Shown here: in pieces, positions 1-8,574 of the stretch
How positions within the stretch are numbered: the first letter of the stretch is position 1
How the letters are laid out: every line of letters starts with the position of its first letter
NCBI GenBank assembly: GCA_945903675.1
Contig: CAMDOP010000007.1
Span: 1-27,897, forward strand
Reading direction: 5' to 3'
Origin: Crenothrix polyspora
GTDB lineage: Bacteria; Pseudomonadota; Gammaproteobacteria; Methylococcales; Methylomonadaceae
DNA: 27,897 bases
The notes under the pieces: generated by a model
What the model was told of the DNA's origin: nothing
The model's database searches: none
What the model saw: the letters and a program-made list of their open reading frames with translations, nothing else
Position numbers and translations under genes: made by a program

Positions 1-1599
1 AGTAATATCGCCAGCTCTAAAGACTGCATCGCTACTGATTGAGGCAAGATGAAAGCGGACAGGGATGCCTAAGCGCAAGGCAAAATGCCGATCTTTTAAG
101 ATGACTTCTTCGCCTTCTTCACTGCCTTTGGGCAAAATACAAATACCTTGTTGATCGGTGCTATGGTCGGTATCAATCATTAAAAAATAACTGCGTGCGC
201 TACCCCCACCGATTTTGAGTTGTTTGTCACGCCTAGCCATAGCATAACTGACGGCACCGAAAGCCACTGCGAGTTCAGGATGTTTATTTTCCAGTAAAAC
301 AGGTGGCTTTGTACTCCAAGAATTAAGTAACTGTATAAGACGTTGGGTAATAGGCTGGCTACGAAACACCCCGCCGTTAAGTAGTAAAGCATCCGGCACC
401 CTGCCTTCACCTTTTAAGGCGTCATTGGCGGCTGCGGTATGCAATTTTAAAAATGCGGCAATATGTTTGCTGATGGCTGGTTCTGCTGCATAGGGTAGGC
501 CAAATTCAACCACGCCACTGCGCTTCCTGTCGGGCAAGTCATCCAAAGCCGATAAGGGAAAAAAGCCATCTAAGGCAATACTTTTGACTTCATCCTTAGT
601 TAATATGACTGAGCGTGAACCGCCTATGAGCTTAGAGCCGCCTCCTAGCAAGGTTACGGCTATTTGTTCTGGTGCGTCTTCAGCTAATAAGCGTTCTTTG
701 GCGCAACGACATTGCTCCAATAATTGCGATAAATCGGCCGCTGATAAGCGTTGCTCACCATTAATTAGACGCTGTTCGGCTAAATGCGCCAAGGCCAAAT
801 CAATATTGTCGCCGCCCAACATTAAATGATCACCAACACCAATACGCGTTAGTTTGGGTTCATCTACGCCGGGCTCTACTTTAATCAGTGTTAAATCAGT
901 GGTACCGCCACCAACGTCGCAAACCAATAATAAATGGACTTGTGCTAAGGCTTCATTAATATTGTTGCCATTGCGTTTTAGCCAGTCATAACAAACGGCT
1001 TGCGGCTCTTCTAATAAGCGTACTTGGTGGAGTCCTGCCATGCGAGCCGCTTCCAGCGTTAATGATCGAGCAGATTCGTCAAAAGAAGCCGGTACAGTAA
1101 TCACCAGTGTTTGTTGTTCTAAGGGCGCGTTTGGAAATTGATGGCCCCAAACCGTGCGAATATGCGCTAAATAACTGGCGCTAGCGGCAATAGGCGACAC
1201 TTTGCTAATATCATCGGGGCTACCCCAAGGTAAAATATCGGCACTGTGGTCGATAGATGGATGTGATAACCAGCTTTTAGGGCTAGTCACAAAACGACCT
1301 TTACTTTTCGCACCTAATAGACGAGCTGCTAGTCCAATGATGGGCGTATCACCCACTATTTCAGTGTCTTGATGGTAGCTAGGAAAGGCTACGTCAGCGG
1401 TTGATAGTTCTCCGGGTGCTGGATGATAGCGTACAGAGGGCAGTAAAGGATGAGCCGCTACTTCGCCAAGTGCGACTAGTTGTTCAATATGAAATAAATG
1501 TATATCAGGTGCTGATATTTCAGTACTGGCATAAGCGACGACAGTGTGGGTGGTGCCTAAGTCGATACCGACTAAATATTGAGGAGCTTGATTTTTCAC
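1..1599 (-). CDS. Hsp70 (DnaK)-family chaperone, C-terminus cut by the window edge
   Basis: This ATP-dependent Hsp70-family protein is read leftward from a GTG start at 1599 and is open for 533 codons to the window edge, so its C-terminus is missing. The start is well placed: an in-frame TAA lies two codons upstream, and the phosphate-1 motif GIDLGTTHTVVAY begins at residue 11. The phosphate-2 motif DVGGGTTD is at residues 228-235 and the adenosine motif LLNGGVFR at about 406-413, so the actin-like ATPase domain is intact. EEPQAVCYDWL at about 197-207 is the usual connect region. The sequence differs from housekeeping DnaK (for example DVGGGTTD instead of DLGGGTFD) and resembles the specialised bacterial Hsp70 proteins that occur beside a second, larger Hsp70. 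Its client is unknown. The family call is firm; the subfamily is inference. Confidence 0.9.
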   Translation of the reverse strand, partial: MKNQAPQYLVGIDLGTTHTVVAYASTEISAPDIHLFHIEQLVALGEVAAHPLLPSVRYHPAPGELSTADVAFPSYHQDTEIVGDTPIIGLAARLLGAKSKGRFVTSPKSWLSHPSIDHSADILPWGSPDDISKVSPIAASASYLAHIRTVWGHQFPNAPLEQQTLVITVPASFDESARSLTLEAARMAGLHQVRLLEEPQAVCYDWLKRNGNNINEALAQVHLLLVCDVGGGTTDLTLIKVEPGVDEPKLTRIGVGDHLMLGGDNIDLALAHLAEQRLINGEQRLSAADLSQLLEQCRCAKERLLAEDAPEQIAVTLLGGGSKLIGGSRSVILTKDEVKSIALDGFFPLSALDDLPDRKRSGVVEFGLPYAAEPAISKHIAAFLKLHTAAANDALKGEGRVPDALLLNGGVFRSQPITQRLIQLLNSWSTKPPVLLENKHPELAVAFGAVSYAMARRDKQLKIGGGSARSYFLMIDTDHSTDQQGICILPKGSEEGEEVILKDRHFALRLGIPVRFHLASISSDAVFRAGDIT

Positions 1600-1635
1600 G
1601 ATTTAGTATTATGTTTAAGTCATCAGGTAGTCTTA

Positions 1636-1663
1636 GCTATAGCGAATAAACTTGACGCATCAA
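1636..1663 (-). promoter_or_regulatory. Candidate sigma-70 promoter for the Hsp70-family gene
   Basis: On the minus strand TTGATG (1663-1658) and TATAGC (1641-1636) are separated by 16 bases and lie about 37 bases upstream of the GTG start. The match is partial, so this is only a candidate. Confidence 0.25.
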
Positions 1664-1784
1664 AGCGACATTGTCGAATACTCTTATAGTTAAGTCGATG
1701 CTGACTATAATCTCAAAACCGTGGGCATTGGTAAAGCTTGCTGTTGCACTGCGAAGGACTTGAGTGAAAAGTAGAAGTAGTAAG

Positions 1785-1802
1785 ACATGCTTTGCAGCAT
1801 GT
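1785..1802. repeat. Perfect 7-bp inverted repeat with 4-base loop
   Basis: ACATGCT (1785-1791), loop TTGC, AGCATGT (1796-1802). It sits in the spacer about 137 bases before the oxidase start. It could be an operator or a transcript hairpin. No T-run follows, so it is not a standard terminator. Confidence 0.4.
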
Positions 1803-1938
1803 TAATAGAGATATCTGATGGTGCTTTTAACGTTCAAAAAGACTTAAGTAAACTATTGCGTTAAAATAGCGAAAATTTAATAAATAATCCGCTCTGGCGG
1901 CGTCTCATTCTCAATCGAATGTTTTCTGAGGAAGTTGT

Positions 1939-3705
1939 ATGCGTAAGAAATTTATTACCTATATCGGAGCTACTGCACTGCTGTTGATACACGCGGCAAG
2001 TCAAGCTGCTACTGATTTACCTCCTACCATCAAGGTGGATACGGGGCCGGTGGAAGAGGTTTGCTCTGAGTTTACTGATCCTGCTTGGCGTAAAGCGCAA
2101 TCGATTGATGGTGTAGCCATACAAGAATCTAAGCTTTGTAACCCAGACAATCCAGCAGATATTGCCGCTTTTGTTAAAGGCACCAATGGCATTTCTATGG
2201 ATACCTTAATGCAAACGCAGTTGGCGGCCGATGCGGTAACCGTATCAGACGATATCGACGGCGATGGTGATCCAGACAAAATTGTTATTAAGCTAGAAGT
2301 TGTTGAGCTTAATGGCCATACGCCTGACATGAAAGATCCGACTACTACCTATGATATCGCCCCAGGTATACAGCCGACTTTTTGGGTGTACGCCCCTAAA
2401 ACGCGCGACATGTCGACTAAAAGCTTATATGAGCTGGAAGCCAATCCCTTGTTACGAGTACCGTCTCCTGTTATTAGGGTTGAGCAAGATGATGTGGTTT
2501 GGATCATTTTAGAAAACACACATTATCTACCGCATTCTATTCATTTACATGGTATCGATCATCCATTTATGGATCATAGCGGTACGGGTAACGATGGTGT
2601 CGCGCAAACCAGTAACATGGATACTATGCCCGGCCAAAGCAAAACCTATGTGATTAAGCCTAGGCAACCAGGCACCATGTATTACCATTGCCATGTGCAG
2701 CCACATACGCATATTCCTATGGGTTTGCAGGGTATTTTCGTCGTTGAAGAAAATCGTCCTAATAACTGGGTGCAAACTTTAAACGTAGGTGCAGGTCAAG
2801 TTCGTCATCCTTCTGTGGCTGTGCTTGAAAAATATGCCAGAGAATATGATTTGCATTACCAATCAGCGGATAAAGAGTTACATGAACTAGTTGCAAGATC
2901 AGCCAATGATCCACGTTTGGTTGCTAAGCACATGAATACCGAATACAACATTACCAATGCCACTGATGATTATTTCATGCTTAATGGCCGATCTTTTCCT
3001 TATACTTTAAGGGAATCATTGATACACATGGAAGAAAATCAACAAGTTAAGCTTCGAGTTTTAAATGGGCATACTGAATCATTGGCTATGCACATACATG
3101 GTCATAAACCGACTATTACTCATTACGATGGTGTAGATAACGGTCCAGGCTCTTATATACAACGTGATGTTCATGGTATGGTGCCTGCGCAACGTATTGA
3201 TCTTTCGTTGAGCGGTGTCGATGATGGTTTAAATAGTTTTGGTCAAGGTATCTGGATGTTTCATGATCACGTTGAAAAATCATTTACCACAGATGGTCAT
3301 GGTGAAGGCGGCGATATTAGTCTAGTGGTTTACAAAGGTTTTGTAGATGACAGAGGTATTCCTACTGCACACGGTATGAGCTTGGCGCCGTATTTTTCTA
3401 AGTCTTTATGGCAGGGTAAATACCCCATTTGGCAAGATTATGATGCTTGGGGTAGCTTAGGTTTACCTGATTTAAAAGCCGAATTTAAGCCTTCTAAAGT
3501 TGCGGTACAAATTGCACCGGTTAAAGCATCAGAAGCTGCGGCTGCTATTGCCGCCCAGCAACAAGCTCCATCGGCATTTTCTCGCTTATTCGATGGCTTA
3601 TTATTAGGTTTGTTGGGTTATGCGGTTGTCGTTAAACGTAAGCCATTGCTAGATTTTGCAATGAAATTAGTTGATCTTGTCCGTAGCAAACTGCTTAAGA
3701 AATAA
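1939..3705 (+). CDS. Exported two-domain multicopper oxidase, type-1 copper in domain 1
   Basis: This laccase-like multicopper oxidase has 588 residues. A signal peptide (basic MRKK, hydrophobic core, AASQAA) suggests a periplasmic location. Domain 1 has HSIHLHG (H199, H202, H204) and HCHVQPHTHIPMG (H250, C251, H252, H256, M261). H199, C251, H256 and M261 complete a type-1 copper site. Domain 2 has HIHGH (H385, H387) and HDHV (H442, H444), which supply trinuclear-cluster histidines, but the cysteine position is D443 and the leading type-1 histidine is missing. This layout fits two-domain oxidases with T1 copper only in domain 1. The C-terminus has a hydrophobic segment (about 553-565) followed by VKRKP and a basic tail, suggesting a membrane anchor. 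Substrate is unknown; copper, iron or a small organic are possible. The family call is firm. Confidence 0.9.
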   Translation: MRKKFITYIGATALLLIHAASQAATDLPPTIKVDTGPVEEVCSEFTDPAWRKAQSIDGVAIQESKLCNPDNPADIAAFVKGTNGISMDTLMQTQLAADAVTVSDDIDGDGDPDKIVIKLEVVELNGHTPDMKDPTTTYDIAPGIQPTFWVYAPKTRDMSTKSLYELEANPLLRVPSPVIRVEQDDVVWIILENTHYLPHSIHLHGIDHPFMDHSGTGNDGVAQTSNMDTMPGQSKTYVIKPRQPGTMYYHCHVQPHTHIPMGLQGIFVVEENRPNNWVQTLNVGAGQVRHPSVAVLEKYAREYDLHYQSADKELHELVARSANDPRLVAKHMNTEYNITNATDDYFMLNGRSFPYTLRESLIHMEENQQVKLRVLNGHTESLAMHIHGHKPTITHYDGVDNGPGSYIQRDVHGMVPAQRIDLSLSGVDDGLNSFGQGIWMFHDHVEKSFTTDGHGEGGDISLVVYKGFVDDRGIPTAHGMSLAPYFSKSLWQGKYPIWQDYDAWGSLGLPDLKAEFKPSKVAVQIAPVKASEAAAAIAAQQQAPSAFSRLFDGLLLGLLGYAVVVKRKPLLDFAMKLVDLVRSKLLKK

Positions 3706-3757
3706 TTCTAAAATAAAAGTCGCGTCATTAAGTTGTTGTGGTGATGATGGCTGGTAG

Positions 3758-3776
3758 GGGCGTATTGAATACGCCC
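3758..3776. terminator. Hairpin between convergent genes, possible bidirectional terminator or repeat
   Basis: GGGCGTAT (3758-3765) pairs perfectly with ATACGCCC (3769-3776) around a TGA loop, 53 bases after the oxidase stop. The T-run is poor (CTATTAAAT follows), so termination is plausible but unproven. The element could also be a copy of a dispersed intergenic palindrome. Confidence 0.4.
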
Positions 3777-3795
3777 TATTAAATAGGCTATAGGC

Positions 3796-3820
3796 GGAAC
3801 GTGGTTTGTAACCCCGTTCC
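3796..3820. repeat. Imperfect inverted repeat in the oxidase/recQ spacer
   Basis: GGAACG (3796-3801), one mismatch, GGTT (3803-3806), loop TGT, AACC (3810-3813), one mismatch, CGTTCC (3815-3820). It is a strong hairpin of ten base pairs with one internal T/C mismatch. It lies 37 bases from the end of recQ and may end that transcript or be a dispersed repeat. Confidence 0.45.
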
Positions 3821-3857
3821 CGCTTACGCTCGAAAAGCCTTATTCCGACCTACTAGA

Positions 3858-6011
3858 CTAACCCAACATAGCCGCCCTAACACAACGCAAGACACCATAA
3901 CTGTATTGACCATCGAAGGCTTCATAAACCGGTTTAAGTGAATTACGTTGTTCTTCAGGCAAACTTAGTAGCACGTCTTCTATCTGTTTAATATCCTGTT
4001 TTTGCAAGTCAATAACATCCTCTAATTTTAGCTGACCTTGTTCTAGGGCTTGAGAGAGATGGTTATAAATCGTTTCTTCTTTGAGCGCTCTTTTTTGAGC
4101 GACTTGGGCTACGTTGTAACCTAATCTGAACAAGTTGACTGATTCCGTTACGGTATCGGCTATCACAGTATTATTAATAGTATGGTTGCTGATAACGGCT
4201 AAAAATTGCTCGCCATAAAGCTCTAGTTTGCGCACTCCGACCCCTGATATTAAAGCCAATTGTTGGCGGTTGCCAGGTTTAGCTTCAAGCATGGCCATCA
4301 GAGTTGCATCATGAAAAATCAGATAAGGCGGTATATCTTGCTCGTCAGCAATTTCACGGCGCTTGGCGCGTAGCGCATCCCAGAGTTCGGTATTGCTGGT
4401 GGCGTGTGTGGTTCGGCTTGAGGATTTTTTACCTAAGGTACTTTTCTCAGGCTTGATATCTTTACGCAATATCAGTTGTTGTTCGCCACGCAAGATGGGG
4501 CGGCAGCTATCGGTGAGTTGTAAGATGCCAAAATGTTCAAAGTTGACAGCCACCAAGCCTCTAGCGACTAATTGCCTAAATACAGAAGACCATTGTTGCT
4601 CATCGAGATCTTTACCGATACCAAAGGTAGATTGTTTGTCATGGGCCGCATTAATAATGCGTTCTGTGGCTTTGCCTCGCAGAACTTCAATCAGATAACC
4701 TACACCAAAGCGTTGACCGGTACGGTAGATACACGATAACGCTTGTTGAGCTACCAAGGTTCCATCCCAGGTTTCAACGGTTTCTAAACAGGTGTCGCAA
4801 TTGTTACAAGGCTGCTCAAGATGATCGCCGAAATACTCTAATAAGGCTTGCCTGCGACAATGGACTTGTTCACAGAGTGCCAGCATCGCGTCGAGTTTAT
4901 GCAGTTCTAAACGTTTATGTGCGGCATCAGCGTTAGAATCCGCCAGCATACGTCGCAAGGTGATGACATCTTGTAAGCCATAAGCCATCCAAGCATTAGC
5001 GGGTAAACCATCTCGGCCGGCTCTACCGGTTTCTTGATAATAAGCTTCAACGCTTTTAGGTAAATCCAAATGCGCCACAAAGCGTACGTTCGGTTTATCG
5101 ATACCCATACCAAAAGCAATAGTGGCAACGATGACTAAACTGTCTTCCATTAGAAAGCGGTGTTGATGTAAAGCTCGTAAATCACTGGGCATACCGGCGT
5201 GATAGGCCAAGGCTTTAATACCTTTAGATCTAAGCCATTCCGCCGTTTCATCGACTTTCTTACGTGATAAACAATAAACGATACCGGCATCGCCGCTATG
5301 TTCGGCTTGAATAAAGGCGATTAATTGCTGTCTTGCATTTTGTTTCTGAACGATACGGTAACGAATATTGGGTCGGTCAAAGCCACTTAGATAAAGTGGG
5401 GCTTGTTCTAGTTGAAGTCTCTGGATAATTTCTTGGCGAGTTTTTTCGTCAGCGGTGGCCGTTAAGGCAATTCGCGGAATACTGGGGTATTGTTCATGCA
5501 GCATTGAGAGCTGTAAATAATCGCTCCTAAAATCATGCCCCCATTGCGATACGCAATGGGCCTCATCAATGGCAAACAGCGCAATTTGTATGCGTGAGAA
5601 TAAGGCGGCAGTCCGGGCAGCTGTTAATCTTTCTGGGGCGATATACAGTAAATCAAGTTCATTATTAAGGAGTTGTTGCTCAATTCGTCTGGTTGCTTCT
5701 AATGATAAAGTGGAATTTAAAAAAGCCGCTTTAACACCCAGTTGTAATAACGCACTAACCTGATCTTGCATTAAAGCAATCAGTGGAGAAATAACAATAC
5801 CTACACCGGGAAGGATGATGGACGGGATTTGGTAACATAATGATTTACCGCCGCCAGTCGGCATTAATACTAGGGCATCTTGGCCATTTATGAGCTGTTG
5901 AATGATTTCTTGTTGTTGGCCGCGAAAACTATCATAACCAAAAACAGCCTTAAGTATTTCTAGGGGCTTTTTGTCCACTACTACTGCCTCGCTACGATAA
6001 TATGTCTTCAA
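3858..6011 (-). CDS. recQ: ATP-dependent DNA helicase RecQ
   Basis: This 3'-to-5' superfamily 2 helicase for recombination and fork repair has 717 residues; E. coli RecQ has about 610. Walker A TGGGKS has K56, DEAH is at 149-152, and the RecQ-specific aromatic-rich loop follows (SQWGHDFR). Motif VI is QETGRAGRDG. A four-cysteine zinc site (CRRQ...CNNCDTC, roughly 385-410) and an RQC winged helix follow, then an HRDC domain (about 540-612). The extra C-terminal part contains an HTH_40-like helix-turn-helix from about 624, a known extension in many bacterial RecQ proteins. Two starts compete: TTG at 6011 with AGAGGG 9 bases upstream, and GTG at 5978 with GAGG 8 bases upstream; the second removes 11 residues. 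The gene is divergent from gshA. Confidence 0.95.
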   Translation of the reverse strand: MKTYYRSEAVVVDKKPLEILKAVFGYDSFRGQQQEIIQQLINGQDALVLMPTGGGKSLCYQIPSIILPGVGIVISPLIALMQDQVSALLQLGVKAAFLNSTLSLEATRRIEQQLLNNELDLLYIAPERLTAARTAALFSRIQIALFAIDEAHCVSQWGHDFRSDYLQLSMLHEQYPSIPRIALTATADEKTRQEIIQRLQLEQAPLYLSGFDRPNIRYRIVQKQNARQQLIAFIQAEHSGDAGIVYCLSRKKVDETAEWLRSKGIKALAYHAGMPSDLRALHQHRFLMEDSLVIVATIAFGMGIDKPNVRFVAHLDLPKSVEAYYQETGRAGRDGLPANAWMAYGLQDVITLRRMLADSNADAAHKRLELHKLDAMLALCEQVHCRRQALLEYFGDHLEQPCNNCDTCLETVETWDGTLVAQQALSCIYRTGQRFGVGYLIEVLRGKATERIINAAHDKQSTFGIGKDLDEQQWSSVFRQLVARGLVAVNFEHFGILQLTDSCRPILRGEQQLILRKDIKPEKSTLGKKSSSRTTHATSNTELWDALRAKRREIADEQDIPPYLIFHDATLMAMLEAKPGNRQQLALISGVGVRKLELYGEQFLAVISNHTINNTVIADTVTESVNLFRLGYNVAQVAQKRALKEETIYNHLSQALEQGQLKLEDVIDLQKQDIKQIEDVLLSLPEEQRNSLKPVYEAFDGQYSYGVLRCVRAAMLG

Positions 6012-6025
6012 TGAGGTAAACCCTC

Positions 6026-6043
6026 TATAATACGGCGATTATA
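6026..6043. promoter_or_regulatory. Overlapping divergent -10 elements for gshA and recQ
   Basis: A perfect TATAAT lies on the + strand at 6026-6031, about 42 bases before the gshA ATG. Another perfect TATAAT lies on the minus strand at 6043-6038, about 27 bases before the recQ TTG. Neither has a good -35 box at the normal distance. The + element also overlaps the recQ leader and its AGAGGG. Confidence 0.4.
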
Positions 6044-6072
6044 CAGGACAGCAGCGAACACTAGCCCACTCT

Positions 6073-7659
6073 ATGACTCAATTTAACAATCAGCTTATGC
6101 CCCGTCTTGCACAAATTCTGGCTAATGATCGTCAGAGCTTGCTTTGTGGCGGACTTAAAGGCGTAGAAAAAGAAAGTCTACGTATTGCTAATGATGGTTT
6201 AATTTCCAAAACCCCTCATCCTTTAGCTTTAGGTTCTGCGCTAACGCATCCGACCATAACCACTGATTATTCAGAAGCGTTGATTGAATTGATTACGCCT
6301 CCATTTGCTGATATTCAAGACACTTTGGATACCTTGCATCAGGTTCATCAGTATGTTTATGAACATTTAGATCATGAGATATTGCTGAATGCTAGTATGC
6401 CCTGTGGTATCGATGGTGATGAAAGCATACCCATCGCTGAATATGGTTCCTCTAATATAGGGCGTATGAAGCATGTTTATAGGCATGGCTTATGGCATCG
6501 CTATGGTAGAACCATGCAGGCAATTGCGGGCATTCATTTTAATTATTCCGTACCTGAATCGTTGTTACTTGAGTTATATCAACAAGAACATAGTCAGCTT
6601 AGTTTAGAAGCATTTACCTCCGAAGCTTACTTTGGTTTAATTAGAAACTTTCAGCGCCTAGGCTGGTTAATACTGTATTTATTTGGCGCGTCTCCAGCCA
6701 TTTGTAAAAACTTCTTTAAAAGTCGTCCAGAACTCATGCGGCAATTTGAAGAGTTTGATAACGGTACGCTTTATCATCCTTATGCAACCTCATTACGCAT
6801 GAGTGATATAGGTTATAAAAGTAAGAATCAGGCTGATCTAAAAATTGATTACAACTCTTTGTCGGGTTATGTCAACAGCTTAGGCGCTGCTATTGCTACA
6901 CCTTATCCAGATTATGAAAAAATTGGTGTAGCGGTGGCAGGTGAATATCGCCAGCTTAATAGTAATGTTCTGCAAATTGAAAATGAGTTTTATAGCACGA
7001 TTCGCCCTAAGCAAATTATTAACTCTGGTGAAAAGCCAACCTTAGCCTTGAGTCGTCGAGGCGTACGTTATATTGAAATGCGTTCTTTAGATTTGGATTT
7101 ATTCAATCCAATCGGTATAGATATAGGTAAAGCTCGCTTTATAGAGGCACTCTTATTGACCTGTTTACTCAAAGACAGCCCCAATAATTCAGATCAAGAT
7201 CATCAAATTAATAATGCAAATCAGCTGGCCGTCGCTAATGAAGGTAGAAAGCCCGGTCTGCAACTGCAAAGATCCAGCCAATCTATAGGTTTGCAGGATT
7301 GGGCGATGGAGATTTTAGAGTCGATGCGCCCCGTTTGTAGCATTCTTGATAACGAAGAGCTTGATAAACCATATAGTGTTGCCTTAGAGCAGCAGATGAC
7401 CTTAGTCAACAAGCCACAGCTTACGGCTTCAGCAAGAATATTAGAAGGCATGACGCAAACCAGCCAACCTTTTAGTCGTTTTGCCTTAAGTAAATCTAAG
7501 GAGCATGAGCAGTATTTTAAGCATAACCAGTTAGATAAGGCCTTATCTGATCAGTTTGACGAAATAGCTAAAGCGTCATTGCTTAAGCAGCACGATATAG
7601 AAAGTAAGCCACAAATTCCTTTTGATGATTTCTTGGCTCAATATTTTGCACAGCATTAA
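6073..7659 (+). CDS. gshA: Glutamate--cysteine ligase
   Basis: This enzyme catalyses the first step of glutathione synthesis, ATP-dependent joining of glutamate and cysteine, in the cytoplasm. It has 528 residues, close to the proteobacterial type I enzyme (about 518). The family pattern is clear: KGVEKESLRI near residue 30 (the active-site glutamates), TDYSEALIELITPP near 65, MKHVYRHGLWHRYG near 137, IAGIHFNYS, and RPKQI / RGVRYIEMRSLDLDLFNP in the second half. The ATG at 6073 has only a weak ribosome binding site, but the alignment begins right after it. It is a single-gene unit; the next gene is separated by a palindromic repeat. Glutathione could serve as reductant for the APS reductase encoded next, and in methylotrophs also for formaldehyde handling; that link is inference. 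Confidence 0.96.
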   Translation: MTQFNNQLMPRLAQILANDRQSLLCGGLKGVEKESLRIANDGLISKTPHPLALGSALTHPTITTDYSEALIELITPPFADIQDTLDTLHQVHQYVYEHLDHEILLNASMPCGIDGDESIPIAEYGSSNIGRMKHVYRHGLWHRYGRTMQAIAGIHFNYSVPESLLLELYQQEHSQLSLEAFTSEAYFGLIRNFQRLGWLILYLFGASPAICKNFFKSRPELMRQFEEFDNGTLYHPYATSLRMSDIGYKSKNQADLKIDYNSLSGYVNSLGAAIATPYPDYEKIGVAVAGEYRQLNSNVLQIENEFYSTIRPKQIINSGEKPTLALSRRGVRYIEMRSLDLDLFNPIGIDIGKARFIEALLLTCLLKDSPNNSDQDHQINNANQLAVANEGRKPGLQLQRSSQSIGLQDWAMEILESMRPVCSILDNEELDKPYSVALEQQMTLVNKPQLTASARILEGMTQTSQPFSRFALSKSKEHEQYFKHNQLDKALSDQFDEIAKASLLKQHDIESKPQIPFDDFLAQYFAQH

Positions 7660-7714
7660 AATCTTACGTACCCTTAGCGACCACTACCATTAAATTATGA
7701 GAAAATAGTAAAAA

Positions 7715-7775
7715 CTTGGAGTGCAATAGCTTCAGCTATTGCGTTTTAAAACAGCTGAAGCTGTTTTACTCCAAG
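7715..7775. repeat. 61-bp cloverleaf-forming palindromic element
   Basis: Three perfect stems form a closed three-way junction. The outer stem is CTTGGAGT (7715-7722) with ACTCCAAG (7768-7775). Hairpin 1 is GCAATAGCT (7723-7731) with AGCTATTGC (7734-7742). Hairpin 2 is AAAACAGCT (7748-7756) with AGCTGTTTT (7759-7767). The two hairpin tips are complementary to each other (AGCTTCAGCT and AGCTGAAGCT). It looks like a REP/MITE-type dispersed repeat. No other copy is in this window. It could also terminate gshA transcription. Confidence 0.75.
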
Positions 7776-7845
7776 CACAGATTACTTAACTTAATGACAA
7801 TGACCCTTAGCGACTCCATACAACTTAATAAAAACAAATAAATCT

Positions 7846-8568
7846 ATGACTTCGTTAAACATACAGTCTTTGCAAAGTGAATTAGCCGATAAAAATCCTC
7901 GCACCATCTTAAAGAAAGCCTTAGAACAATTCGATAATATCGCTATATCGTTTAGTGGTGCAGAAGATGTAGTGTTAATTGATATGGCTTTAAAAATCAG
8001 CAAAAACGTATCGGTGTTTTCTTTAGATACCGGACGCTTGCATCCCGAAACCTATCGTTATATAGAAAAAGTACGTAAGCATTACCAGATAGACATTGAA
8101 TTGTTAACGCCAGATAGAGACGTGTTGGACAGTTTTGTAAAAGATAAAGGTTTGTTTAGCTTTTATGAAGAGGGTCATCAGCAGTGTTGTGGTATACGTA
8201 AAGTCGAGCCCTTAAAGCGTAAGCTAGCCCAAGTTGATGCTTGGATTACTGGTCAACGTAAAGATCAAAGTTTGGATACGCGACAGGCTATCCCTGAAGT
8301 ACAAATAGACAGCGCCTTTTCTGGCGTGGATCGAACGCTCGTTAAATTTAACCCGTTGTTAAATTGGAGCTCAGCTCAAGTATGGGATTATATTGAAGCC
8401 CATCAAGTACCTTATAACGAATTGCATGAAAAAGGTTATATCAGTATAGGCTGTGAGCCTTGTACTCGCGGGGTGTTACCTAATCAGCATGAAAGAGTTG
8501 GGCGCTGGTGGTGGGAGTCGGGTTCTAAAAAAGAATGTGGTTTACACGCAGCTAATTTAAAAGATTAA
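7846..8568 (+). CDS. cysH: Assimilatory adenylyl-sulfate (APS) reductase, [4Fe-4S] type
   Basis: This enzyme reduces activated sulfate to sulfite with a thiol donor for cysteine synthesis. It has 240 residues. The PAPS/APS reductase fold is shown by SFSGAEDVVLIDMA (nucleotide-binding SGxxD-like loop, about 34-47), SLDTGRLHPETY and WITGQRKDQS. The cysteine pair C114-C115 together with C203-C206 (CEPC) is the signature of iron-sulfur APS reductases; enzymes using PAPS, such as E. coli CysH, lack it. The catalytic cysteine is C231 in ECGLH near the C-terminus. APS preference is inferred from these cysteines. The ATG has no clear ribosome binding site. DUF447 starts 6 bases after the stop, so the genes are probably cotranscribed. 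Confidence 0.93.
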   Translation: MTSLNIQSLQSELADKNPRTILKKALEQFDNIAISFSGAEDVVLIDMALKISKNVSVFSLDTGRLHPETYRYIEKVRKHYQIDIELLTPDRDVLDSFVKDKGLFSFYEEGHQQCCGIRKVEPLKRKLAQVDAWITGQRKDQSLDTRQAIPEVQIDSAFSGVDRTLVKFNPLLNWSSAQVWDYIEAHQVPYNELHEKGYISIGCEPCTRGVLPNQHERVGRWWWESGSKKECGLHAANLKD

Positions 8569-8574
8569 CGAACT

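Larger units (their letters stand above)
1600..1938. other. Divergent intergenic region between the Hsp70 gene and the multicopper oxidase gene
   Basis: This 339-base AT-rich spacer must carry the promoters of both flanking genes. No credible gene lies in it. Visible elements are a possible leftward promoter (1636-1663), a perfect TATAAT on the + strand at 1706-1711 without a convincing -35, a small hairpin at 1785-1802, and the oxidase ribosome binding site GAGGAAG at 1928-1934, four bases before its ATG. I recognise no riboswitch or known operator. Confidence 0.6.

Noticed and set aside
1401..1649. 82-codon plus-strand frame near the Hsp70 start
   Set aside because: Mostly antisense to the conserved Hsp70 N-terminus and without similarity to a known protein.
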